64,000 nucleotides of DNA from Bullifex porci. Lineage in GTDB: Bacteria > Spirochaetota > Spirochaetia > Sphaerochaetales > Sphaerochaetaceae. The translations under genes were made by a program, and so were the position numbers. Shown piece after piece: positions 47,115 to 57,371 of the stretch (positions are counted from its first letter, which is position 1; every line of letters starts with the position of its first letter). The DNA lies in contig NZ_VUNN01000005.1 in the NCBI RefSeq assembly GCF_009695635.1, forward strand, positions 58,543-122,542. Reading direction: 5' to 3'. The notes beneath the pieces were generated by a model. It searched no databases, was not told the origin of the DNA, and worked only from the letters and a program-made list of their open reading frames with translations.

Positions 47115-48589
47115 GTGATATGAGAGATGCCATCCTACAGATGAGCGAAGAGAAGCACATTTCACAAGACATGGTTCTTGAGACAATAAAGGAATTTGTT
47201 AAAGCAGCATATAAGAGAAAGTTTGGAACCGATGAAAATGTTGAGATAAGCTTTTCTGAGGATTTAAGCAAAATGACAGTATGTGCTAGAAAAATAGTTG
47301 TTGCTGAAGAGAACTACTACAATGAAGTAACTGAAATTCCTATTGATGAAGCACATGAACTTGCAGATAATGTTGAAATAGGGGACTCTCTCATGATTCC
47401 ACTTGATCCTCAGACCTTTGATCGTGGTGCAGTACAATCTGCAAAGCAAAGAGCTCAGCAGTCCTTCAAGGATATGCAGAATAATTACACCTATTCTGAG
47501 TTTAAGAATAAGGAAGGTGAGGTTATTCAGTGCTATGTAAATAGCGTTAACCAGTCTGGTGATTACCACCTTAACGTAGGTGGCGGAGTTGAAGGTATTC
47601 TTCCTGTAAGAAACCAATCTCCACGTGAAAGCTTTACTACAGGTGAAAGCGTTAAATGCTATCTTGAGAAGGTAGAAAATCCATCACAGGGTAGAGGTGG
47701 CTTTAGAGGTAGAAATAAAAATGATGTTAGAATTATACTTTCTAGAACCTCACCTGAGCTAGTAAGAAAGTTCCTTGAGCTTCAGGTTCCTGAAATTTAT
47801 GACCATCAAATTGATATTGTAAAAATTGTACGTCAGCCAGGTATTAGAACTAAGATTGCTGTAAAATCTAATGTACATGATTTAGACCCAGTTGGAGCTA
47901 CAGTAGGCTTAAAGGGTAATAGAATCCAAACTATCATGACTGAGCTTGATGGTGAAAAAATTGATGTTATTCAATATGATGAGAACCCACTCGTATTTAT
48001 CTCTAATGCATTAACACCAGCAACTGTATCAAAGGTTCTTCCAATTGACCTTGCAACAAAGCATGCTATTGCAATTGTTGAAGATAACCAGGTTGGTATT
48101 GCTATTGGTCTTTCAGGTGTAAATGTTAAGCTTGCTAACCAGCTTTGTGACTGGATGATTGAAGTTAAGACTCAAGCTCAATTTGAGGAAATGGAGATCT
48201 CTCAGGAAGCAAGAGATAAAGCTGAAGCAATATTTGCTCAGGGCGATGAAGCCTTCATGCAGGAAGATAAGAATGAAGAAACTCACCTTACAGCTCAAGA
48301 GCTTGGAATTAGTGAGGATGAAACTCTATTCTCAGATCTTTCAATCTCAAGAGAGCTTGTTAAGAAGCTTGAATATCATGATGTATATACAGCTGAAGAG
48401 TTCTTTGATCTTACTCCTGAAGAGGTTAATGCTATTGGTCTTACTGATGAGGAGAAAGCAGAAATCGCATCAGTTATCGATGTAGAGGAAGAACAGGAAG
48501 AGCAATTTGAATGTCCTAACTGTGGAACAGTACTTCCTGCTGGTACAACGCACTGTCCAAATTGCGGTGTAGAGTTTGAATTTGAATAA
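47111..48589 (+). CDS. nusA: Transcription termination/antitermination factor NusA with C-terminal zinc ribbon
   Basis: 492 residues from the ATG at 47111 (GGGAGG seven bases upstream, in frame TTG at 47096 rejected). Domains: N-terminal RNAP-binding (1-~130), S1 (~135-205), KH1 and KH2 (~225-365). After an acidic linker comes one helix-hairpin-helix repeat (LFSDLSISRELVKKLEYHDV ... LTPEEVNAIGLTDEE), then an EEEQEEQ stretch and a CxxC-CxxC zinc ribbon (C468, C471, C482, C485). NusA enhances pausing and intrinsic termination and joins antitermination complexes. The zinc ribbon is not part of standard NusA. Confidence 0.96.
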   Translation: MSDMRDAILQMSEEKHISQDMVLETIKEFVKAAYKRKFGTDENVEISFSEDLSKMTVCARKIVVAEENYYNEVTEIPIDEAHELADNVEIGDSLMIPLDPQTFDRGAVQSAKQRAQQSFKDMQNNYTYSEFKNKEGEVIQCYVNSVNQSGDYHLNVGGGVEGILPVRNQSPRESFTTGESVKCYLEKVENPSQGRGGFRGRNKNDVRIILSRTSPELVRKFLELQVPEIYDHQIDIVKIVRQPGIRTKIAVKSNVHDLDPVGATVGLKGNRIQTIMTELDGEKIDVIQYDENPLVFISNALTPATVSKVLPIDLATKHAIAIVEDNQVGIAIGLSGVNVKLANQLCDWMIEVKTQAQFEEMEISQEARDKAEAIFAQGDEAFMQEDKNEETHLTAQELGISEDETLFSDLSISRELVKKLEYHDVYTAEEFFDLTPEEVNAIGLTDEEKAEIASVIDVEEEQEEQFECPNCGTVLPAGTTHCPNCGVEFEFE

Positions 48590-48609
48590 TAAACGATTTA
48601 AGGATAAAA

Positions 48610-51210
48610 ATGAGCGAAGATAAACCGAAAGTAATTGTAATCAAAAAGCCTCAAGCACCTGTTAAGGAAACCCCTCAAGTAAAGGAAGCTCCTAACAAAG
48701 AGGAAAAGAAAGTCGTTGTTGTCAAAAAGAAGATTGTGACTGTAAAGGCAAAGATTAAGGAGGAAAAGAAGGAAGAAGTTCCTGAAACTCCAGCTGTTGC
48801 TGCTGTTGCACCACAAGCTCCTATTAAACAGCAGGTTAAGAAGGATAATTTCTCTAACCAGAATAAGAGCGCTGTTAAGCCTACCGCTAAGGTAAGCCAG
48901 GCTCCTGCTGCAAACAGAAATATTATTAAGGGTGAGCGTCTTAGTTCTCCTCTTCACTTTGGACCTGTTGTTATTAAGCCAAACAATCTTCCACCAGTTC
49001 CTGGTCAGAAGGTTGTTGAGCAGCAGCCTAAGGAACAGGCAAAGCCTCGTGTTGCAGGTGTTGTTGGAGGTCGTCCAGTTAGAACTCCTGGTCAGAGATT
49101 TTCAAATAACAATAGATTCCAGGGCCAAAATAACAGATCATTTAATCGTGATCAAAAGGATGGCCAGAACCAGGGCTTTAACAATAAAAACTCCTTTAAT
49201 AATAGAAATAATGATCAAAAGGGTGGTTTCAATAACCGTTCTAACTTCTCTAATCGCTCTAATATGAGACCACAGGTTGGAGGTCCAACTGAGGCTCTCG
49301 ATCTTAACCAGAAATCTGGTGCTAGAAAGACTGGTACTAAGAAGAAGGAAAGTATCGATTATAAGTCAAGAAGAGATCAAGAGATTGACTTCCAGTATCT
49401 ACAGAAGAAAAAGGAAGAGAGTAAGCTTTCTGCTGTTCCTAAGTCAATTGATATCATGGAGAATATTACAGTCAGTGAGCTCGCTAAGAAGATGAATATC
49501 AAGGCTAGTGATATCATCTCTAAGCTCTTCAAGATGGGTATGATGGTTACAATTAACCAACAGATCGATCATGAAACAGCTGAGATTATCTGTGAGGAGT
49601 ATGGATGCTCTGTTCACCTAGTATCTCTTTATGATGAAACAATTATTGAAAATGAAGCTGAGAGTGAAGAGGACTTAGTACCTAGAGCTCCTATTGTTAC
49701 AATCATGGGTCACGTAGACCATGGTAAGACAAAGCTTCTTGATGCTATTAGAAGTGCAAATGTTGCAGGTAGTGAATTTGGTGGTATTACTCAGCACATT
49801 GGTGCATACAAGGTAAATGTTCCTGGTAGAGGCGATGTAGTATTCTTAGATACTCCGGGTCACGCAGCATTCTCAATGATGAGAGCACGTGGTGCACAGG
49901 TAACAGATATCGTAGTACTAGTTGTAGCAGCAAATGATGGTGTAATGCCTCAAACAAGAGAAGCTATAGACCATGCGCTAGCTGCAAAGGTACCAATAAT
50001 TGTTGCAATCAATAAATGTGATCTTCCTGAAGCTAATCCAGATAGAGTAATGCAGCAGCTCTCTGATATCGGCTTAATGCCTGAGGAGTGGGGCGGTCAG
50101 ACTCTCTACTGTAAGATAAGTGCATTAAAGAAGGAAGGTATCGATGATTTATTAGACACTATTCTTCTCCAGGCAGAAATGCTAGAGCTTAAGGCTAACC
50201 CTAAGTGTAGAGCAGAGGGTAAGGTTCTTGAATCTAGAATTGACCAGGGTAGAGGTACTGTTGCAACTGTTATCGTACAAAAAGGTACACTACATCAGGG
50301 TGACTACTACGTTGCTGGTATTTATCCAGGTAGAGTAAGAGCAATGTTTGATGACAAGGGTAAGAAGATTAAGGAAGCAGGTCCATCAACTCCTGTAGAA
50401 ATTATCGGTCTATCAAATATTCCTTCTGCAGGTGATCCATTCCAAGTTACTGAAGATGAAAAGCAAGCTAGAATGGTTGGTGCTAAACGTCAGGAGCTTG
50501 AAAAGCTTGGTGCATCTAGTAACGCTAATAAGGTTACTCTTGAGAACCTCTATGACAAGATTAAGGAAGGTGAGGTACAAGACTTTAATGTTATCATTAA
50601 GGGTGATGTACAGGGCTCTGTTGAAGCATTACAGGGAACTCTTACTAAGCTTAGTACTCCTGAAATCAGACTTAACGTTATTAGAGCCTCTGCTGGTGCT
50701 ATCATCGAAAGTGATATCACACTTGCTGCTGCATCTAATGCACTTGTTATCGGCTTCAATGTTAGACCAACACCAAGAGCACAGGCACTTGCTGAGCAGG
50801 AGAAGGTTGAGATTAAGAAATACAATATCATCTATGATGTTGTTGACGATATCAAGGCAGCTATGGAAGGTCTCCTCTCACCTGAAATCAAGGAAATTGA
50901 TATTGGTAAGGCAGAGGTTAGAGATACATTCCGTGTTCCTAAGGTCGGCATAATTGCTGGTTGTTACATCACAGAGGGTAAGGTCACAAGAAATGCATTC
51001 GTACGTGTTATTCGTGACTCTATCCAGATTAACAAGGAAAACATCCACATCTCATCTCTCAAGAGATTTAAGGATGATGCTAAGGAAGTTACTGCCGGAT
51101 ATGAATGTGGTATTGGTCTTGAGAATTTCCAGGATATCCAGATTGGAGATACACTTGAATTCGTTCAGAAGCAGGAGATCGCAAGGAAACTTGAAGATAC
51201 AATGGTATGA
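48610..51210 (+). CDS. infB: Translation initiation factor IF-2
   Basis: 866 residues. It delivers fMet-tRNA to the 30S subunit. The GTPase G1 motif is GHVDHGKT (367-374), G3 is DTPGH and G4 NKCD, followed by domains II-IV. The N-terminal ~290 residues are low-complexity: lysine/valine/proline-rich, then an N/Q/F/R-rich stretch with repeated NNR, FN and NRS units at about 165-220, before the winged domain [23 protein letters not shown] precedes the ATG. Its last codons overlap the rbfA start. Confidence 0.98.
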   Translation: MSEDKPKVIVIKKPQAPVKETPQVKEAPNKEEKKVVVVKKKIVTVKAKIKEEKKEEVPETPAVAAVAPQAPIKQQVKKDNFSNQNKSAVKPTAKVSQAPAANRNIIKGERLSSPLHFGPVVIKPNNLPPVPGQKVVEQQPKEQAKPRVAGVVGGRPVRTPGQRFSNNNRFQGQNNRSFNRDQKDGQNQGFNNKNSFNNRNNDQKGGFNNRSNFSNRSNMRPQVGGPTEALDLNQKSGARKTGTKKKESIDYKSRRDQEIDFQYLQKKKEESKLSAVPKSIDIMENITVSELAKKMNIKASDIISKLFKMGMMVTINQQIDHETAEIICEEYGCSVHLVSLYDETIIENEAESEEDLVPRAPIVTIMGHVDHGKTKLLDAIRSANVAGSEFGGITQHIGAYKVNVPGRGDVVFLDTPGHAAFSMMRARGAQVTDIVVLVVAANDGVMPQTREAIDHALAAKVPIIVAINKCDLPEANPDRVMQQLSDIGLMPEEWGGQTLYCKISALKKEGIDDLLDTILLQAEMLELKANPKCRAEGKVLESRIDQGRGTVATVIVQKGTLHQGDYYVAGIYPGRVRAMFDDKGKKIKEAGPSTPVEIIGLSNIPSAGDPFQVTEDEKQARMVGAKRQELEKLGASSNANKVTLENLYDKIKEGEVQDFNVIIKGDVQGSVEALQGTLTKLSTPEIRLNVIRASAGAIIESDITLAAASNALVIGFNVRPTPRAQALAEQEKVEIKKYNIIYDVVDDIKAAMEGLLSPEIKEIDIGKAEVRDTFRVPKVGIIAGCYITEGKVTRNAFVRVIRDSIQINKENIHISSLKRFKDDAKEVTAGYECGIGLENFQDIQIGDTLEFVQKQEIARKLEDTMV

Positions 51211-51557
51211 GTGAATATTCAGGAAAAAGACTAGAAAATAGAATTCTTGAAACTATTTCAACTATGATAGTTAATGGAATGATTAAAAATCCTAACCTTT
51301 CAAGGTTCACTTCAATTACTGAAGTGGACCTATCAAGTGATAATGCAAATGCAACAGTATATGTTTCATGTGCAGATGAAAGAGGCTTAGATAAAACTGT
51401 CAGAGCACTTAATAGTGCTTCAGGCTTTATTCAGACTCACATTGCTAAGGTCTTAAAGACTAGAAATACACCTAAGCTTCTATTTAAAGCAGATAATAGC
51501 TTTATTGAAGGTGAAAGGTTAAATAATATCATCGATGAAGCGATGGGGCGTAAATGA
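51207..51557 (+). CDS. rbfA: Ribosome-binding factor A
   Basis: 116 residues. RbfA helps 16S rRNA 5'-end maturation and cold adaptation. Family pattern: GKRLENRILETISTMI at the N terminus, the KH-like core ITEVDLSSDNANATVYVSC and the end APKLLFKADNSFIEG-like. The ATG overlaps the infB stop (ATGA) and the stop overlaps the truB start in the same way. Position in the operon matches most bacteria. Confidence 0.93.
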   Translation: MSEYSGKRLENRILETISTMIVNGMIKNPNLSRFTSITEVDLSSDNANATVYVSCADERGLDKTVRALNSASGFIQTHIAKVLKTRNTPKLLFKADNSFIEGERLNNIIDEAMGRK

Positions 51558-52417
51558 GTGACTTTAGCGTACTCATCCTTGATAAGAAGCCAGGTGAGAC
51601 CAGCTTTAGATCTCTAAACGAAGTTAAAAGATTACATAGAGGTAGTAAGGTTGGTCACACTGGTACCTTAGATAAATTTGCTACAGGAATAATGGTTGTC
51701 TTAACAGGAGAGGCTACAAAGCTTAATCCCTTATTTTCAGGGATGGATAAAAAATATAAAGCAACCATTAAGCTTGGAGAGCAAACAGATACATTAGATC
51801 CAGAGGGTGAAATAATCAGTAGCTCATCTCTTCCTTCAGCTTCAGCTTTCAAAGAGGCTTTAAGTAGCTTTACTGGTCCAATAAAGCAAAGACCACCAGA
51901 GTATTCAGCAATACATATCGATGGAAAAAGAGCTTATGAAAGAATAAGAAAGGGTGAAGAGGTAGTTATCCCTGAAAGAGATGTGACTATCTATAGCTTG
52001 GAGCTACTTAGCTTTACTTCAGATGAAGCAGTTATTGATACACATGTAAGTAAGGGAACCTACATTAGATCCTTAGCAAGAGATATATGCCATAGTGCAG
52101 CATCCTGTGGATATCTAAAAAGCCTCGATAGATATCAGGTTGGTCCCTTTACTAGAGCTGATATTACAGGCTTAGATAATTCTCTTGAGAATACTCATGA
52201 ATTAATTAAGAGAGTATGTCCAGAAGAATTAATTCTTGATCCTGAATATAAAAAGAAGGCAATTAACGGTTTTCTTGATAAGAAGGGTATAATTAGTAAA
52301 TCATCAAATAATAATACCTATTATCGCATAATTTTAGATGATAAGCTCTTTGGTATAGCATTAAAGGAGGATGGGCGATATTCGATAATCGCACTTTGCA
52401 ATCGTGATAACGCATGA
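51554..52417 (+). CDS. truB: tRNA pseudouridine-55 synthase
   Basis: 287 residues. The catalytic aspartate is D40 in GHTGTLDKFATG; the KPGETSFRSLNEVKRL start and the later RPPEYSAIHIDGKRAYERIR and KGTYIRSLARDI blocks are the family signatures. It makes Psi55 in the T loop of tRNAs. The C-terminal ~50 residues are PUA-like but reduced. The start overlaps rbfA (ATGA), and the ribF-like gene begins inside its last codons at a GTG. Confidence 0.96.
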   Translation: MSDFSVLILDKKPGETSFRSLNEVKRLHRGSKVGHTGTLDKFATGIMVVLTGEATKLNPLFSGMDKKYKATIKLGEQTDTLDPEGEIISSSSLPSASAFKEALSSFTGPIKQRPPEYSAIHIDGKRAYERIRKGEEVVIPERDVTIYSLELLSFTSDEAVIDTHVSKGTYIRSLARDICHSAASCGYLKSLDRYQVGPFTRADITGLDNSLENTHELIKRVCPEELILDPEYKKKAINGFLDKKGIISKSSNNNTYYRIILDDKLFGIALKEDGRYSIIALCNRDNA

Positions 52418-53195
52418 TTTCTTTTCTTTAATAAAATCAAAAGAATTACAGAATGTTCCTATGGCTATTACCATTGGTGTTTTTGATGGTGTACATAAAG
52501 GTCATGAGGATATTCTTAGTTTTCTTAATTCCTATAAAGTGGAACATAAAGATGTGAAGACAATGGTAATCACATTTAATTTAAATCCTAAGATAAAGGG
52601 TCAAAAATTTATAGACACATTAAGATTAAGAAAAAAATATATATCATCTTTTAATACAGATTTCTTTACAGTTATTGACTTTTGTGAAGAAATAAGTAAG
52701 ATAAGTGGTAATGAGTTCATTCGCTTACTATGCACTATGTGCCGTGTAAAAGCAGTCATAGTCGGTGAGGACTTCAAATGCGGTACTCCAACATCCCAAG
52801 TAACGGCTAAAGAATTGGATAAGGAGTTTGCATCCATAGGGCATACTGTGGATGTCTTCATTCGTGCAAATGTCATGAATGACCAAGTTCGAATTTCCTC
52901 AACATTGATAAGAGAATTAATTCAGAAGGGAGATTTTGATTTAATCAAAAAGCTTTCTGGTAGGTTTTACACTATTGATTTAGATAATATTCTAGAGAAG
53001 GGTGAAAAAGCTATTGCAGCTAGTAAGATTACTCAGCTACTTCCTCCAATTGGAGTATACAAGGCGATACTAACTACAAAGAGTGGTAATAATATCGATT
53101 GTAAAATTCAAATTAAGGAGGATAGCTTATTAATCGAACCTCCATTAATTGATGGTGAAGCTGATTATTTAAGTATAATAACTAAGGAGTTATAA
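52404..53195 (+). CDS. RibF-like FMN adenylyltransferase with degenerate kinase half
   Basis: 263 residues from a GTG at 52404 that overlaps truB by 14 bases; an ATG at 52461 is possible but would truncate the first strand. The N-terminal nucleotidyltransferase domain is convincing (ITIGVFDGVHKGH, the HxGH motif, and VRISSTLIRELI). The C-terminal half should be a riboflavin kinase (~120 residues with a GFPTAN motif), but here it is ~75 residues, retains only PIGVYKA and lacks GFPTAN. It may make FAD only or nothing. Position after truB matches ribF in many bacteria. Confident of the family, not of kinase activity. Confidence 0.8.
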   Translation: MITHDFFSLIKSKELQNVPMAITIGVFDGVHKGHEDILSFLNSYKVEHKDVKTMVITFNLNPKIKGQKFIDTLRLRKKYISSFNTDFFTVIDFCEEISKISGNEFIRLLCTMCRVKAVIVGEDFKCGTPTSQVTAKELDKEFASIGHTVDVFIRANVMNDQVRISSTLIRELIQKGDFDLIKKLSGRFYTIDLDNILEKGEKAIAASKITQLLPPIGVYKAILTTKSGNNIDCKIQIKEDSLLIEPPLIDGEADYLSIITKEL

Positions 53196-53197
53196 AA

Positions 53198-53464
53198 ATG
53201 GTATCAAAAGAACAGAAATCAGAAATCGTTTCTAAGTTTGGCGGTAACACAGCCAACACTGGTGATTCAGCAGTACAGGTTGCTCTTCTCACAGCAAGAA
53301 TCAATGACTTACAGAACCACTTCAAGGCTAATCCAAAAGATTATGCTGGTAAGCGCGGTCTTTTAAAGCTCGTTGGTCAGAGAAGAAGACTTCTCAAGTA
53401 CATCAAAAATAGAAACATCAACGAGTACAGAGATCTTATTGCTCAGCTCGGTCTCAGAAAGTAA
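53198..53464 (+). CDS. rpsO: Ribosomal protein S15
   Basis: 88 residues, normal length. It shows the family core TGDSAVQVALLTARINDLQNH and the KRGLLKLVGQRRRLLKYIKN segment that binds 16S rRNA at the h20/h22 junction. It begins two bases after the ribF-like gene. Codon use is C-richer than neighbours, as expected for a highly expressed gene. A hairpin follows and then pnp, as in E. coli. Confidence 0.98.
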   Translation: MVSKEQKSEIVSKFGGNTANTGDSAVQVALLTARINDLQNHFKANPKDYAGKRGLLKLVGQRRRLLKYIKNRNINEYRDLIAQLGLRK

Positions 53465-53475
53465 GACATATATAG

Positions 53476-53504
53476 TAAAGCTTAGCCTAATAGGCTAGGC
53501 TTTA
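53476..53504 (+). promoter_or_regulatory. Hairpin between rpsO and pnp
   Basis: A 13-bp stem with one G-U pair: TAAAGCTTAGCCT / AGGCTAGGCTTTA with loop AAT. It is not followed by a T-run, so it does not look like a terminator; a long paired leader would fit RNase III or PNPase control of pnp mRNA, as in E. coli. No ribosome-binding site is hidden in it. Confidence 0.6.
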
Positions 53505-53549
53505 TCTGTAATATAAAGAACAAAAAAAGAACAGAATAAGGGAATTTTT

Positions 53550-55676
53550 ATGAGTAATGTAACTTCTGTTTCCGTTAAAATCGGAGACGGTGAACTTGTC
53601 TTTGAGACAGGTAAAATCGCTAAACAAGCGAACGGTGCAGTATATGCATATTATAAAGGTAGCGCAGTAATTGCTACAGTATGTTGTGGCGAACAGCCAT
53701 CAGAACCAATCGACTATGTACCTGTTAGTGTCGAGTACAATGAAAAGTATTATGCAGCAGGTAAAATTCCAGGCGGCTTCTTAAAGAGAGAAGGAAAACC
53801 AAAGGATAAGGAAATTTTAGTATCACGCCTTATCGACCGCCCTATGAGACCACTTTTTGATAAAGCCTTTGGTCGTGAAATTCAAATTGTTCCAACAGTC
53901 GTATCATGCGACATGATTAACACACCTGATATTGTTGCTATTAATGCAGCATCATGTGCAGTAACAATTTCAGATATCCCATTCTATGGTCCAATTGCAG
54001 CTGTAAGAGTTGCTTTAATTGGTGATGAATATGTAATTAATCCTACCTTCCAGCAGCTCCCTCAGGCTAAGCTTGACATCGTAGTAGCTGGTACACACGA
54101 TGGTATTACCATGGTTGAAGGTGGTGCAAAAGAAGTTAGTGAGCAGAATATGCTCGATGCTATTGCTGCTGCTCAGCCTGTTATCACAGAAATCTGTGAA
54201 GCACAGATGAAGATGAGAGAGCTCTGTGGAAAGGAAAAGCTTCCATTAATGGATGTTACACAGGATCTTTCATGGCTTGAGAGTGTTAAGGAATTTGCTT
54301 ATCCACTTGAAAAGGAAGCATCCTTTGTTAAGGGTAAGATGAATCGTTATGCAGCTCTTGAGGAAGCTCACAACAAGGTTAGAGCTCAATTTGCTGATTT
54401 AATTGCTGAGGATGAAAAGAGAGAAGGTCAGCTTGCAGCAATGTTTGATGAGCTTGAGTATAACATTTTAAGAGCATCTATCTTAAACGATGGTGTTAGA
54501 ACAGATGGAAGAAAGGTAACTGAAATCAGACCAATTACATGTGAGGTTGGTGTTCTTCCTTGCACACATGGTAGTGCACTTTTCACACGTGGTGAAACTC
54601 AGTCTTTAGCTGTTACAACTCTTGGTACAGCACAGGATGAGCAGATGTTTGATACTATCGATGGTGATAAGAGCTTCTCTAACTTCATGCTACACTATAA
54701 CTTCCCTCCATACTCTGTAGGTGAATGTGGTAGATTAACAACAGGAAGAAGAGAAATTGGACATGGTCACCTTGCTCAAAGAGCTTTAGAGGCTGTAGTA
54801 CCAAAGAAGGATTCATTCCCATATACAATTAGAGTTGTATCTGAGATCATGGAATCTAATGGTTCTTCATCAATGGCTTCTGTATGTGGTGGTTGTCTCT
54901 CATTAATGGATGCAGGTGTTCCTATCTCATCTCCAGTTGCTGGTATTGCAATGGGTCTTATTACAGAGGGTGCTGATTACTCAAGATATGTAATCCTCTC
55001 CGATATTCTCGGTGAAGAGGACCACCTCGGTGATATGGACTTTAAGGTAGCTGGTACAAGTAAGGGTATCACAGCATTCCAGATGGATATTAAGATTGCA
55101 GGTGTAACACCTGAAATCATGAGCAAGGCTCTTAACCAGGCTAAAGAGGGTAGAATGCACATCCTCGGTATTATGACAAATACTCTTTCAGGCCCTAGAG
55201 AAGAAATCAGTGAGTACGCTCCAAAGATTCTCTCAATTAAAGTTCCAGAGGAAATGATCGGTGCTGTTATCGGAACTGGTGGTAAGACAATTAAGTCTAT
55301 TGCTCAGAAGGCTGGTGCAGAGATCAACATTGAGGATGATGGAACTGTAATGATTTATGGAAAGAACAATGCTTCTGCTCAGGAAGCAAAGCGCTTAATC
55401 CTTTCAATCATTGAAAAGCCAGAGGTTGGTAAGATCTATCATGGAACTGTAAAGAGAATTGTTGACTTTGGTGCATTCATTGAAATTCTTCCTGGTAAAG
55501 AGGGTCTTTGCCACATTTCAAAGCTTGCTAAGACAAGAGTTAAGCAGGTTTCTGATGTACTCCAGGTTGGTCAAGAGGTCGATGTAAAGCTCATTGAAAT
55601 CGATAGAATGGACCGTTTAAATCTTTCTTATGTTGATGCACTTCCTAAAGAGGAAACTGAGGAATGCAAGAAATAA
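53550..55676 (+). CDS. pnp: Polyribonucleotide nucleotidyltransferase (PNPase)
   Basis: 708 residues. Phosphorolytic 3'-5' exoribonuclease of the degradosome. Two RNase PH-like cores are present (first ~1-210, second ~310-540, with [24 protein letters not shown] and [16 protein letters not shown] blocks), then KH (~555-615, [12 protein letters not shown]) and S1 (~625-700, [19 protein letters not shown]). AAGGGA precedes the ATG. It follows the rpsO hairpin. Its stop lies inside the dut gene start, which overlaps by 13 bases. Confidence 0.98.
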   Translation: MSNVTSVSVKIGDGELVFETGKIAKQANGAVYAYYKGSAVIATVCCGEQPSEPIDYVPVSVEYNEKYYAAGKIPGGFLKREGKPKDKEILVSRLIDRPMRPLFDKAFGREIQIVPTVVSCDMINTPDIVAINAASCAVTISDIPFYGPIAAVRVALIGDEYVINPTFQQLPQAKLDIVVAGTHDGITMVEGGAKEVSEQNMLDAIAAAQPVITEICEAQMKMRELCGKEKLPLMDVTQDLSWLESVKEFAYPLEKEASFVKGKMNRYAALEEAHNKVRAQFADLIAEDEKREGQLAAMFDELEYNILRASILNDGVRTDGRKVTEIRPITCEVGVLPCTHGSALFTRGETQSLAVTTLGTAQDEQMFDTIDGDKSFSNFMLHYNFPPYSVGECGRLTTGRREIGHGHLAQRALEAVVPKKDSFPYTIRVVSEIMESNGSSSMASVCGGCLSLMDAGVPISSPVAGIAMGLITEGADYSRYVILSDILGEEDHLGDMDFKVAGTSKGITAFQMDIKIAGVTPEIMSKALNQAKEGRMHILGIMTNTLSGPREEISEYAPKILSIKVPEEMIGAVIGTGGKTIKSIAQKAGAEINIEDDGTVMIYGKNNASAQEAKRLILSIIEKPEVGKIYHGTVKRIVDFGAFIEILPGKEGLCHISKLAKTRVKQVSDVLQVGQEVDVKLIEIDRMDRLNLSYVDALPKEETEECKK

Positions 55677-56101
55677 GCATTGTTCTTAAGGAGGGAGCTA
55701 AGGCTCCCTCTTATCAAAGTAAGGGTAGTGCAGGTGCTGATTGCTATGCATATCTTCCTGAGAAAGAAATAATAATTGAGCCTCATAAAAGTGCATTAAT
55801 ACCAACAGGTATTATGATGGCAATTCCTGAGGGCTATGAAGTACAGGTAAGACCTCGATCTGGACTTGCTCTAAAAAGCTGTGTAACAGTCTTAAATACA
55901 CCAGGTACTATCGACTCTGATTACAGAGGAGAGGTTGGAGTTATTTTAATTAATCATTCAGATAAGCCATTTGTTGTAAAACATCATGATAGGATAGCTC
56001 AGTTCGTCTTTTCAAAAACCTATACAGCAGACTATAATATAGTTTCAAGCTTAGATGAAACAGAACGTGGAGCTAATGGTTTTGGCTCTACTGGGGTATA
56101 G
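55664..56101 (+). CDS. dut: Deoxyuridine 5'-triphosphate nucleotidohydrolase
   Basis: 145 residues, trimeric dUTPase. Motifs in order: GSAGADCYA (motif 1), PRSGLALK (2), [14 protein letters not shown] (3, with the catalytic aspartate in GTIDSDY), DRIAQFVF (4) and [11 protein letters not shown] (5) at the C terminus. It removes dUTP and supplies dUMP for thymidylate synthesis. It overlaps pnp by 13 bases and ends one base before lptF, so it is part of the same run. tmk, another thymidylate-pathway gene, is at 36036. Confidence 0.97.
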   Translation: MQEISIVLKEGAKAPSYQSKGSAGADCYAYLPEKEIIIEPHKSALIPTGIMMAIPEGYEVQVRPRSGLALKSCVTVLNTPGTIDSDYRGEVGVILINHSDKPFVVKHHDRIAQFVFSKTYTADYNIVSSLDETERGANGFGSTGV

Positions 56102-57370
56102 ATGTTATTAAGAAGAGAAAGATATTCAATTTTAAACTATCATATATTTAGAGAATTTCTCTTAAGCTTTATAGTTTCATTCATCTTTTTCTTCTTTATT
56201 TTTTTTGTAAACCAAATATTACTATTAGTTAAAAAGGTAATGCTGAAGAACGTAGATATTTTCACTATGCTTCAGCTTGTAATGTGTGCAATCCCTCAAT
56301 TTCTACAATATGTAATTCCATTTGCAACACTATCCTCTTCCAGCATGGTATTAGGAGATTTAGGAGCTAATAATGAATTACTAGCTCTAAGAAGCCTAGG
56401 TATTCCAATGAAAAAGGTTTATAAGGTTTTAGTTGTCTTATCACTAATACTCACAGTTATTACCTTCTTTATTTCTGATTACCTTATGCCACAAAGCCAA
56501 AAGGTTTATAAGAGTCTTTTAAATGAAATCATGCAGGAGCTACCTACCTTTGAATTAAACTCTAATTCTACAAATACTGTAGGAGATATTGTCTTAGTTA
56601 ATAAGGATGTAGATGGTAATATAATAGAGGATATTTTATTATTTAATAATAAAGCTAACCCAGAGCAAACAATAAGTGCTGCCTCAGGTAAGCTAGAGTT
56701 AATTGATTTAGATAGATATATTTATCGCTTAGATCTAGAGGATACAAGCTTAATATTAAGTGAGGATGATATAGCCTCATGGTCCTTAGCAGATAGTAAA
56801 AATACAACACTTTATCTTAATTTCTCAGACCAAATCCCAGCCTTAACTCAAGAAAGTCCATCCAATTTATCAAATAAAGAGCTTTCATTATTAATAGAAG
56901 GAACTAAGCTAGACTTAATTGATAGCAGAGAACGCTATCATGAAAATAGAGCTCTTACACTCTCAAGCTTAGCAGCGTTAATTGATGATGTTGAAAGCTA
57001 TGATGATTATAAAGCAATAGAAAATAATATAAGCTCAAAAATTACTGAGCTTGAAATATATGGCGATAAAGAGCCTATTGGCTTTTATCATCAATATTAT
57101 ACAGCTGAGTGGCATAAGAAATATGTTTTATCATTTGCTTGCTTATGCTTAACTATCGTAACATTCCCATTAAGCTTTATTAAAATTAGATATGGAAGAC
57201 TATTTGGCTTTGGGCTTTCACTATTAGTTGCTGTAGCATATTGGTATATTCTATTTTTCTCTCAGCTTAAAATCTTTGATGTCACCTTCTCAAGTGCATA
57301 TCTAATGTGGATTTGTGATATAGTCATGCTAATATTTGGCTTATTACTACTATTTTTAAAGAGGAATTGA
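56102..57370 (+). CDS. lptF: LptF-like permease of the lipopolysaccharide exporter family (YjgP/YjgQ)
   Basis: 422 residues. Membrane helices at the N terminus (three, within ~1-110) and C terminus (three, within ~340-420) enclose a soluble beta-domain of ~220 residues, as in LptF/LptG. The family start HIFREFLLSFIVSFI and the LRSLGIPMKKVYK pattern are visible. LptFG with LptB extracts glycolipid from the inner membrane and passes it through LptC/LptA to LptD. Here lptF and lptG are adjacent and lptD is elsewhere; lptB and lptA/C are not seen in the window. Whether this exports true LPS is unknown. Confidence 0.86.
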   Translation: MLLRRERYSILNYHIFREFLLSFIVSFIFFFFIFFVNQILLLVKKVMLKNVDIFTMLQLVMCAIPQFLQYVIPFATLSSSSMVLGDLGANNELLALRSLGIPMKKVYKVLVVLSLILTVITFFISDYLMPQSQKVYKSLLNEIMQELPTFELNSNSTNTVGDIVLVNKDVDGNIIEDILLFNNKANPEQTISAASGKLELIDLDRYIYRLDLEDTSLILSEDDIASWSLADSKNTTLYLNFSDQIPALTQESPSNLSNKELSLLIEGTKLDLIDSRERYHENRALTLSSLAALIDDVESYDDYKAIENNISSKITELEIYGDKEPIGFYHQYYTAEWHKKYVLSFACLCLTIVTFPLSFIKIRYGRLFGFGLSLLVAVAYWYILFFSQLKIFDVTFSSAYLMWICDIVMLIFGLLLLFLKRN

Positions 57371-57371
57371 T

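Noticed and set aside
49105..49270. Short repeats that might be a repeat array
   Set aside because: The repeats are in frame with infB, irregular in length and explained by N/F/R-rich coding sequence; no direct repeats with unique spacers.
48932..49495. Leucine- and serine-rich frames overlapping infB
   Set aside because: They are out-of-frame readings of the low-complexity IF-2 N terminus; infB is unmistakable on its own frame.
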